Assembly (NCBI GenBank): GCA_003640385.1 | Contig: RCAB01000455.1 | Location: 1 to 48,653, forward strand | From: Setaria digitata | Lineage: Eukaryota > Nematoda > Chromadorea > Rhabditida > Setariidae | Reading direction: 5' to 3' | DNA: 48,653 nucleotides | Shown: positions 36,341 through 46,155 of the stretch, piece after piece | Numbering within the stretch: position 1 is the first letter of the stretch | How the letters are laid out: each line of letters begins with the position of its first letter | Notes under the pieces: model-generated | Told to the model about the DNA's origin: nothing | Database searches by the model: none | The model's input: only the letters and a program-made list of their open reading frames with translations | Position numbers and translations under genes: made by a program

Positions 36341-36991
36341 TAACTACAATTAAAATCTCTTAATATTTTAGTGCCAATTAATATTCTACACTTACATCTT
36401 GAAGTCGCAAGACACTTCAGCCAAATATCTCTTCATTTTGGCATTTTCGTATCTCAGCAGACGAAAATTCTCAACTTAAATATCATCTTAATTATAAGAC
36501 AACATGTTTCACATTGCGGCCGTGTTTATTTATTGCAAGTTTTGAGATTGGTAGGGTTGATGACGTTTTACAGTTGGCGAATAGTCTGCCAGATAATGTT
36601 GTACTAGATTTTTAGGTTGTCGATATGGTTAAGAGTGGGATGTAATTTGGCAGGTGAAGTAGTAGGAAATGGTTAGGAGAGAGAAGGATTAGCTTGTTAG
36701 TATTGTTAGTACATTGGTTTTACTGGTGGCAGATCGTTACAAGATGACCGTAATGTGATGAATGTTCTCTTCAAAGACTCATCAAGTTTCCAGATGAAGT
36801 GGAGAAAATCTTATCCTTCTGCTTTCCAATTCTCTTTCACACCGATCTTACCATCATGCATCTTTTGTGTTTGTCGTCACGGGCCTCTTTCAGCTTTCTA
36901 GCATGCTTTAAGTGGTATCTGAGCTGAAATCACTGTTTTTTTTTTTTTTACAATTTCATAAGGCATAATAAAAACAGTGACTTTTCTAGGT

Positions 36992-38170
36992 ATGCTTTCG
37001 GAATTTGTGGTGAGTTCCATCTTATATTTTGTATCTGTAGGTACATCTCAGACTGATGACGGATATGTAACATGTGGATCAGTTGTGAAGCTAAAAAATA
37101 ATTACAAAGGTGAGGAGTAAATCTGTTGAATTTTATAGTATGTCGGGTTTCGGGAATATAAAAACTCAAATGGTAACATAAGTTTCTGTGCTAATTTCTG
37201 TAGTTTGAAGAGAACACAATGGTACTTGGATACTATAAAATTATTATTCTTTCTGATCTCTCCACTTTCAATTTGAAGATATTCGTCTACATTCACATGA
37301 TGTAAAATATGGGTCTGGTAGTGGCCAACAATCAGTAACTGCAGTTCAAGCGGGGGATGACGTGAATTCTCATTGGCAAATTCTTGCTGGTGAGTTTCAT
37401 TCTTTGATCTTTTCGAATATTTGCTTTCTTAATCGAAACGTTGAGAAAATGTATTTTTTCACCTTAAAATAAGTATCTTGAATTTAATGATCCCTGAATG
37501 ATCATTCATGTTTCTGTTTGGTTTTCCCATTTAGCCATAAAAGGAACTTGCAAACGAGGTGAGCCAGTGAAGTGTGGCAGTAAGATACGTTTAAAACATT
37601 TGACGACAGGTTGCTATCTTCATAGTCACTTATTTCATGCACCACTCACAAGTGAGAACCAGGTAACTATTATTCAAGCTCGCGCCATACCGGTTATTCC
37701 TAACATAAAGCTTTTAAAAAGAGATTAATAAAAGGTTAATGCGATTTTGTTTTTTGTTTAGCTTGCTTGGTTATGCCATAACAGTATTTAGAAAGAAAGC
37801 AATTTTTTCAAAGGAAGTGTCATGCTTTGGAAATAATGAAAGCGATTCTGGCGATCACTGGATAGTCATATGTAATAATAATGTATGGCTTAGGCAAGAT
37901 ACTGTGAAGTTTAAGCATGAAGATACTGGTTAGTTCTCCATATTTTCATTTATTAATTTGGGTTTGGTTCTCATCGAAAACAAGTTTAATATTCAAAAGC
38001 ATTTCTTCCCATGCATGCAAGGCATTCATATAGAGCAAATTTTAGGAAAATTCTTAGCAACAAGTGGTCAGCAATATGGAAGACCTATAAGTGGACAATA
38101 TGAAGTGGTGGCTATTTCGACATCGCAAAATTCAGCTCTTTGGGAAACAGCGGAAGGCATTTTTATGTAG
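36992..38170 (+). CDS. SDF2: SDF2/SDF2L1-type MIR-domain ER protein
   Basis: SDF2 proteins work in the ER lumen in a J-protein/BiP folding complex (family knowledge). Exons: 36992-37109, 37279-37389, 37535-37662, 37814-37928, 38022-38170; 206 residues, like the family's ~210. A signal peptide (MLSEFVVSSILYFVSVG) is followed by YVTCGSVVKLKN and three MIR repeats: RLHSHDVKYGSGSGQQSVT, then KCGSKIRLKHLTTGCYLHSH, then FLATSGQQYGRPISGQ, ending WETAEGIFM. The stop comes directly after GIFM, so the C-terminal tail (with HDEL-like retention in some members) is absent in this form. The stop codon overlaps a good donor (AT|GTAGGT), and a strong acceptor lies at 38826; see the alternative exon entry. 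Confidence 0.94.
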
Positions 38171-39383
38171 GTGACGGTTACTCCAAAATAGAGTAGACGT
38201 ACTTTTTTTTCATCAGTGTAATGATCTAGCACTTTGTTATCAAATTGAGAGCGAGTATGTGACTGGCGTACCTATAACATACCTGTATTTACTGCATATA
38301 TACTGTTTATATGGTCATTATTTGTGGAATCAACGGGTTTTACATTTTGCACGTATCTCGTATTTTCAGAAAACTTTAACGCGTTGAAATGGGTTTTGCC
38401 GACGTTTATTGTATATTGGTAAGTTAGTCTTTTCGATAATTAAATATGACTGCTTGTTAAGATTAAACACTTCAGGAAGGTGACAGAAAAGAATTTTTTT
38501 TTTATGTGACAGTTTGAGGAATACGATGTCATGATTAGATCTCTCAGCTTCTTCCTAATGTCAGTTTCTCCTGAATTCTTGCTACTTTTTTCCGTTATTT
38601 ATTTCATCACAGCTGTCGGAAAGTTTCGAAAAGTCATCACAGAAAACAAAACCAAGACTTAGGCATTGGGATTAGTTTTTTTTTTAAGTTATCGTTAAAG
38701 CTTAAAAAATTTCAAGTCATCAGCCGTCGCAATTATCGAGTTTTTCACCGTTTTTTTTTTTTTTAAAATTTATTTCTGGTGACTTTATATTTATATATAT
38801 ATATGTTTTTTTTTTTTTCATTTCAGAGAGAATTATCATTGGTACCAGACCAGGTTCATATGGCAGGGATTTTGTGATAATTCTTTGTCCATTGTGGCTG
38901 TGGTTTCCTTATTAACGACTGTAATTTTATGGAATTGCAGTACTGCAGTGTTTATGTTCTAGAAATGATACACATCTGTCTCTTTTTATACTGAGTATCA
39001 AATACTTCATGCGGCATCAAAACCTTTATGCAAATATATCATCATTTGAGCCAGCAGATAAAGCTGACAAGCAATAAAAAAATATTGTGAATGTGGAAGT
39101 ATTTATTTACATATACCATGATTTTACCACTAATTTTTGTCCCAAAACCAATTTATGATGTTATCCTTTTACATATTGGAAAGATCGCTGTAGAACTTGT
39201 TTTTTTTATTCCTTGTTGTAAAAGTAATATATAATAAGAAATTTTTTGTGTAGTTACTTTATTTGGAAGCATTACATTTTGCTTCAATATATTATCATTT
39301 GATTGCTTTCATTACTCTTACATGTTGACCTGGATATATTTTACCACTCTTTACTAAATTAGTTTTTCAGAAATTAGATAACA
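38171..39383. other. Spacer between SDF2 and eIF3h
   Basis: Holds the SDF2 3' flank, a strong acceptor (T-run then CATTTCAG) at 38826 with a possible alternative exon, and an AATAAA at about 39075. A TTTTTCAG site ends at 39370, 13 bases before the eIF3h ATG, and fits trans-splicing. Confidence 0.6.
38827..38962 (+). CDS. Possible alternative 3' exon of SDF2
   Basis: If splicing used AT|GTAGGT at 38166/38167 the frame would continue here for 45 residues (first codon shared) to a TAG at 38960-38962. The peptide begins ENYHWYQTRFIWQG and contains a hydrophobic run SLSIVAVVSLLTTVILW. The exon could instead be a 3' UTR exon, since the other frames are also partly open. Confidence 0.3.
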
Positions 39384-42119
39384 ATGTCAGCAATCGCTTC
39401 CACAGCTGCAGGTTCCAGTATTGTACAGTTCGTGCAGATTGATAGCTTGGTATCTGTGTTTTATTAATTATTATTATTTAATTATTACTGCTAATTATTA
39501 TTATTAGCCGTTGTTATTAATTATTATTATAAATATTGTTATTTATTATTACTTATTATTATTTATTATTATTGTTCATTATTATTTGTTATTATTATCT
39601 ATTATTATTATTATTTATCACTATTATTTATTATTATTTATTATTATTTGTTATTATTATTTATTATTATTATTTATTATTGTTGTTTATTATTATTATT
39701 TATTATTATTATTAATTATTATTATTTATTATTATTATTTAATTTATTATTATTTATTATTATTATTTATTACTATTGTTATTTATCATTATTGTTAATC
39801 ATTGTTATTATTATTAATTATTATATTATTACCATCGTTAATTATTATTGTTGTTGTTGTTAATTACTATTACTGTTACTCTTCATTAGTCTTCAGAACA
39901 ATGTTAGCAGGCTCCGCATCCGTGCGTTAGTTCTATAGGGATTCAAATATTTAAGGTTATCATGAAAATTGTTAAACATGTCGACTCAGAAATGTACGCA
40001 GGTCTAAATGAAGTGGCTGGTGAAGCTTGTCAAGGTTTGCTGACTGGTTAGTTCTTATTAAATAAGTAAAGATGGCTGTTTTCAGTTGCAAGTAGTATCC
40101 CTCCTTCTAATCTCAGTAAATTATATGTTGAGTCTGCTTGTCTTTTTTTTTTTTCGTAGAAAATTGAACGTGCAGTGTCCTCTGAGTTTTCTTTGATTTT
40201 GTTGAGATTTAAACTGACTGGCTTTTGCTGAATAAAATGCACGCTATTACTTCATTAATGGTATGGATTAAGGTTTGGTGTCAAGTGATGATCGTCGTTT
40301 GGAAATTACAAATTGCTTCCCGACAGCGCGGGCGGAACCTATACTTGATGGTGACGAAATAGCTCAAAATAATGCATTTTACGAAGAGCAAAAACAAGCA
40401 GAAATGTTGGATATGCTTCGAAAATTTAGGTTCCATTTCTATTAGTCAAAATTTGCGATTAAATGTTCCAAAAGTTCGACCTTTCTGTCAATATTCAGAT
40501 GTTTTCAGTCTAAAGCGATTTACAGTAATCCAAGTTAATTAATTACAGAGATATGAATATCGACTATGAGTTAGTGGGGTTTTACCAGGCACACCCATTC
40601 GGCGCTTGTTTTGCGCAGGAAACTATTGATTCACTAATTGATTATCAAGCAAGTGTGCCAGATGGTGTTGTTCTTATTTATGGTAAAAATTGGTATTCTT
40701 GTTTGCAGTTGATTCTTTGCAAATGTGGAAACTCAGCTTTGGAACTGAGTTTGTTGTGGATAAATTTTTTCAAAGAAATATTACAGATCCTGTTAAAACG
40801 CGTCAGGGACAGTTGAGCATACGGGCTTACCGTTTATCGGCAAAAGCTTTGGAAATGAGTTTGGATGGTGACTGGTCGCCGGAAAGGTAAGCTTCTAGTA
40901 TTTTTAACTCTTTCTTATCTTCACTAAAGAAAACTTTTGAAAATTTTTATCAGTTCGGATGAGAAAACTCAAAAAAATTGCTCGCCATTTTCCTCTTCTT
41001 GAATTTTTTAGTTGATTTTCATAATTTTTTCAGCACCAGAGTAGCAGGGTTGACATATGAGAATATGCTTGAAGAATTACCTGTGGTTATTAAAAATAGC
41101 CATCTGGTGAATGTGATGTTAGCTGAGTTAGCACTGGAAGGCGGGCGTGCAGTTCATCGATCGTCCTCTCATCTGGAACTTGGAACTCGCAGGTTTTTTG
41201 TCTAAAATTTTCTTTAACTGTAGAATGATTAGAAGTTCAACTCTTGTTTACCTCAAAACAGAAACAAATATTTCGGCGCATCTTAAATTATACGTCTCAT
41301 ATCACTTCGTAACTTTCTATAGGTCTTTGGAAAAATGTCTCCGTTCACTGATGAGCGATGTTGATGATCTAAATAGAACAGTAATGGCATATACAAAATA
41401 TGTGGCTGATAAACAGCGTCATGATTTAACTGTCTACAACGCAATGCAAAAAAGGGTTAATGGTTTCGCATTTGTATTGCGTATTTGTGCGGATAATTTT
41501 TAATTTCTAATCCAGTTCTTGTCCAGTTAATTTTTTCGATATAATTTCATAAGTTGTAAAATATATTTTATTTTTTAAGCAAGCAGAAAATGAACAACGA
41601 GAAGCACGTGGTGAGCCGCCTTTATCGTTTGATGACATCAAAAAGATGAAGCCACCACAATTAACAACAAAATGTGGGATGTTAGAAAGTTTTCTATGTT
41701 CATCGGATGCCAGAGCTCATTCTGATTACGCTGCAGAGGCTTGTTTATAACTTTATCGATACTTGTTCATTGTTTTCTTCGAAAAGAAAAAAAAGTAAAC
41801 TTATGAATTTTATGGATGGGACTAATTAATAGGGTTGCCTTCAACTGAAAACCGAAGTGAGATTTTCTGCTTATTTTCATTTCTGAAAGTACCTGTATGT
41901 GTTGTGTGGTTATTTCAAACTAGTAACTGACAAAAATTTAGCTTCATTTGGAGTCTTTTGCTTTTGCTTTGTGTATTTCATTATTTAATTCATCACTATA
42001 GAAATTTATATGTTTTGCAGGTTACTAGTGAAAATATCGCAAAATTATTTTTGGCAGAAGCAGCAGTCGAGTCACACAGTTCAAAAGATCGCAATGGAGT
42101 ATTACCTTCCGTGCGATAA
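39384..42119 (+). CDS. eif-3.H: Translation initiation factor eIF3 subunit h
   Basis: MPN-domain subunit of the eIF3 complex that acts in translation initiation on the 40S ribosome. Exons: 39384-39449, 39956-40046, 40273-40429, 40549-40682, 40787-40886, 41034-41192, 41323-41455, 41580-41738, 42021-42119; 365 residues (human 352). Family strings: VQIDSLV, RRLEITNCFP, VGFYQAHPFGACF, VVLIYDPVKTRQGQLSIRAY, YENMLEELPVVIKNSHLVN, ARGEPPLSFDD and the end ENIAKLFLAEAAVE. The metalloprotease (JAMM) site is incomplete: QAHP stands where active enzymes have HxHP, as expected for this non-catalytic subunit. The last intron starts with GC (GAG|GCTTGT at 41739); reading through it gives a stop after four codons and loses the conserved C-terminus. 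AATAAA follows the stop at once (42120-42125). Confidence 0.96.
39463..39862. repeat. (TTA)n-rich microsatellite in eIF3h intron 1
   Basis: About 400 bases made almost wholly of TTA/TTATT units on plus (TAA on minus), with scattered G and C substitutions. It fills most of the first eIF3h intron. Long open frames in it (Y, L, I repeats) are not genes. Confidence 0.95.
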
Positions 42120-42414
42120 AATAAAATATTCTTACTTCACAGTAGACATTCAAGCGATTTTGGCTGATCTTGTGTTGTAATAATGATAGAATGAGGTTTA
42201 TTATCCCAGACTATTCATAATTGCTCTTGGACAAAATTTCTTACTTTCAGCAAGATTTTTATTTTTGTGGACAGGAAAATTTTAAAACTGTGAAATTTTC
42301 AAACGAAAATTTATGGGAAGTAGAATAAATGTTATGCGTGCATATCATTAAATCGAAATATTTCAAAAATTATTAGAAAGTGTATATCAGGAAGAAATTT
42401 TTTCATCACTGCAG
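42120..42414. other. Convergent 3' flanks
   Basis: Short space between the eIF3h stop (plus) and the histidine phosphatase stop (minus). It holds the eIF3h poly(A) signal and no gene. Confidence 0.7.
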
Positions 42415-45400
42415 TTACTTGGGGAATTGATCGTTGCGTTTGTTCAGTAGAAATTGATAATCTATTTTGGTTGATTGGTTTAAGTAAGTCATCACTTTGA
42501 TCGCTTTCCCAAGCTTCCACCCGTCATCATCTGCGTTCTGAAAGCACTGCACCATATATCCTGTCTTCAAGATAGGAGAGAATTTTCTGGGTTCTAGCAT
42601 TTGTTTTTAGTTAATTCCAGTTCGAATATTTTGTCTTTTAATCCAGAAATCGCTCACCTTTTCCATTACAACCGATGAGCAGTAAGGGATTTTCGAGCCA
42701 CTGCTATCGAGTTCTTCGCGTATTGGTGTTGTATCACTGATGTTCAGCAAATAACGGGTGTAAATATAAAGTGTAGGGGCATGTGTTATTATACAAATTG
42801 TTTCCGATTTGTCATTCTCTAGCATTCTATAAAACTTTAAACAAGAACTGTGCTTAAATGAAGAACTAAGTTTTCAGAATATTTCAGTTTAGGTTGGAAA
42901 TATGAATTTACGAAGTAATCAGACTCTTTGGGTGTAGTAGTTTCTTTTCGGCGAATGAGTTTCTTGAATATAAAGCCCCACAGCTCAAAATTTCTCTCTT
43001 TTTTGATTGTAAGTTGAAAATGATAACTAAGCAATAACTTCAGTACTTCGCGACGTCATATCCGAAATATTCGAAAATTGTTTTTGTGGGAGAAAATACT
43101 GCTTATCTGTACCGACTTGAAAGTGCTTGCACCATTATGCTGAGAGAAATTATGGGAATTATCGGGGGATGGTAAGATGCGGTTCCCAGTAGTAACGGTT
43201 GTCTACTTGGACAGGTGTATTGCTAGGTTTTCATTTTTTTTTTTTTTTTTTTTTTTTAGGAAAAGTGCATAAAAACTGACATTTTGAGAAAGTCAATGCT
43301 GCGGTCGAAGTAGCCAACGATACTCTCTGAACCTACTATTGGTTGCAAGTTACTACCATGGACTGGTTTGTAATTCATATCCACATTTAGGTTTGACCGA
43401 ATTAACTCTTCTGTGCTCATCCATTTAGGCGGCTGTAACATATTACATGATGTATTTGACATGAGCTTGTCGATGATCAGAGTAGTGTTGAGCGCTAAAT
43501 AACACTGAATTTCCTTTTTCTTTTTTTTGCATGTTTCTCACTAAAGTTTGCAGTTGCATCAGTGTGAAGTGTGGAGTAGCAAATAAGTTTATAAAAAAAT
43601 TGCGATCTAAGTTACTAGTACATTTTGTTTCCATTACTGATGAAAGAACTGCAGCAAGGTACTTGTGGAAGAAACAAAAAGAAGAAAAAAAGAAAAATGA
43701 TCAATGAATATTACCCGAATTTTGTACCAACCAAGCCACTCGAATAGACTATGTTCGACTTTAATCCTCGCTACAGGGAGCAAAAATTTGTTGAATTGGT
43801 TGGCTGTTTGAATGCACCTGAAGCGAGAATAACAATGAGCTGCTTGGAGAAACTACAGAGACACATTTTTTGTCGGATGGCGCACTTCAAGTTGTGTTAC
43901 TAACCGAACCTTAACGCAGGTGATGAATAGATGGAACCGATTTGATAATTTCCGGTTATTTCTTCTGCAACAGCCTGTGCTGTGAATTCTCCAATTTGAG
44001 TGATCGGTGAATCATTGTGGAATCCTTCCATACCCGACCACCGAGTAGGTAAGTATCGCGGTTGATTAAGATTATATCGTGAATATGTTCCATTCAGATT
44101 CGTTAATCGTAACCAGCCAGGGAATACCTTCAAATGGTGAAATTGGTTCTGCAAATGTATTTCGAGTACATTTAAAACAAGTATAAAATGCAAGCAGCAT
44201 CAATCTATTTTCAGACCAGTTTTAAGCATTCTTGAACTTCGCTATCCGGACGGTTATTTATTACTTCGTTAAATATATTTTAACCTAAAGTTTCCATTCA
44301 TTTATTTTTCTTTTCACTTCTTATATATTTGTAACCTTTAGAAATGCAGAAAGCAAATTTTTACCCCTCCCTTTAGAGTTAAACAGTATTTCTTTACTAT
44401 TTGACTGGTATCAGTTGAACTGGTGTTAAGGACAATGAAGCTATCGAAAGGTTTCACAGTCAGAAAACTTATATGGCAAAATTTCCTAGCAGATTTTTCA
44501 CAATTAACAACAGACAATGACATGAAATCTTCTAGAAAACTATAAATTTAAATTTTAGTAACCTTTGTTCGAAACCATCATCTAGAATTACTTTTTAGAT
44601 TTTAACATTTGCAAGTTATACGATTTCAGTTGGAAGCATTATTTGTTGAAACAACACACATGTATAACTGTGAATTTCAAACATAAATATTATTCCTGAA
44701 GAGAGAAACAGAAGTTTCTATATTGCAGACTTATATGGAAGACAGTTTGACAATGGATTAAAGAACTTGGATATCCATGGAATAACAGGTTCAGCAGGTC
44801 TATCACTTTCCTTGGGTCTGTCATTTTTTGCTTTGCATAATACAAAAATTCTCTCCCATTCTGTTCTCTTCATATCCGTCAATTCGTGACTTGTATGATT
44901 CTGCATAATATCATGATAATCTATATCCACTTTCTAATCTTGTTCACTCATTACATCGTACCTCATCCTGATGTATTATTGCATAGTTCTTTCTCACTTG
45001 TGAGATGAAAACTTTCTGCATGTAAGGGAAGAGACTCCATGTAGCCCCAAGAAACCAGTATCATGTTTTTCGGGTTAGCTTTTCTAACACAAGAATCATT
45101 CGCCGATAGAAATTTTCTCTTGCCAAAGGTATGAGACTAAAAATGAGAATTGGACCGTCTTATGATAATTTGATGCTTAGAATATATCAGTAAATTGGAA
45201 TCATTGCTATCTCTGCCAAGTGTTTTTGTCAACTTGTTTTTCATATTGTGTACTCTCGTCTTAATTTTCATGTTCCATTTATGTTCTTGTGGTTAGCGAC
45301 AAATTTCCATGTTAGCCGAAATTAATTTATGAAGTGAAATTTGAATTTCATGGTATAAAAATCAATTATTTATAATGGGCCTTATGCATAGAATAAAAAT

Positions 45401-46155
45401 TTTTGAAAAACCATATCGACTACACTACTTTTATCAAAATCTCCTGAAATTTGTAGCCTTTTTGTTTTCAATCACTTCTTTCTTCCCCATTATTTCCCCT
45501 ATTTGAGCGAGCTCAACTAAACTGATCTTTCTCAACAGTTTTCTCGAGCTCGAAAAGAAAAACTTGATATCTTATTATCATAATGCCACGAGGATAAACC
45601 CCATCATTTCGTTTTACCTCAAAATATCACTTCCTTCCTTGTCCAGAAATTTGGCTAACTCCTTTCTTTTGATGTTTTCAAAAAAAAAAAAAACAAGTTA
45701 ACTGCTATGTTGTCATCAGAGTTCAGAGCTAGTATTGGGATCGATACTTCAGCTAGCATAGAAACTTATATTTGCATATTTTTGGTTCTCAATCAAGTGA
45801 AGTCATTGAAATGATTACTTGTTAAAGAAATTTTCACGGAGCAATTGGCAAAGAGTGAATGCAAAGATATTCATTCGTTTTGAAATCAATTTTTTGATTC
45901 TTTAAATCATTTTCTCTTGTCATCAGTGACATCTATTTTGTCAATTTGTGACAGAGAAATTTAAGCAAGTTCAATATGCAAAGCTTGAACCTTTCCACGT
46001 AAAGATTGTTAGGATTTAAAAATTTCTCCTGTCCTCTAATACATACCAACAATTCCGCGTCTACTATAAGGAAGCGAAAAAAACCTACACGATCCACTCT
46101 TTCAGCATGTCGCATTAAAATCAAACGCTTTCTTCTTGTTTTTGTCGGTGTTGTT
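42415..46155 (-). CDS. UBASH3/TULA-type histidine phosphatase (5' end not found)
   Basis: Phosphoglycerate-mutase-fold phosphatase, closest by eye to the catalytic domain of UBASH3 (STS/TULA) and ecdysteroid-phosphate phosphatase. Exons on minus: 46089-46155, 43910-44127, 43715-43817, 43281-43432, 42658-42826, 42415-42537, giving about 277 residues. Motifs: LILMRHAERVDRVF (RH catalytic pair; RHAE where relatives have RHGE), GFHNDSPIT, IYSSPALRCIQTA (conserved R), SLFEWLGW, WMSTEELIRSNLNVD, IITHAPT (second catalytic H), then SSVVMEK and a tail ending QFPK. The first exon listed begins in phase 2, so at least one upstream exon is missing; UBA or SH3 domains were not seen. The 2-kb first intron contains an exon-like frame at 44718-44933. 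Confidence 0.88.
44718..44933 (-). CDS. Exon-like frame within the histidine phosphatase intron
   Basis: After an acceptor-like CAAGATTAG the frame is open for 71 codons (VDIDYHDIMQNHTSHEL, DMKRTEWERIFVLCKAKN, then PAEPVIPWISKFFNPLS) to a TAG. Its phase would allow joining to the RHAERVDR exon as an alternative last exon, which would give a truncated enzyme. It could also be a nested gene. The peptide was not recognised. Confidence 0.3.
   Translation of the reverse strand, partial: KVDIDYHDIMQNHTSHELTDMKRTEWERIFVLCKAKNDRPKESDRPAEPVIPWISKFFNPLSNCLPYKSAI

Larger units (their letters stand above)
31774..36991. other. 5.2 kb region between divergent genes, with orphan exon-like frames
   Basis: Upstream regions of the TPM gene (minus) and SDF2 (plus). 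It holds a candidate MITE (32526-32957), T runs at 33010-33029 and 36937-36949, and four minus-strand coding-like stretches between 34145 and 36340 that may be one unrecognised gene. The remainder is AT-rich with no clear signal. Confidence 0.5.

Noticed and set aside
39511..39863. Long plus-strand open frames of Tyr, Leu and Ile
   Set aside because: They are translations of the TTA microsatellite and have no other content.
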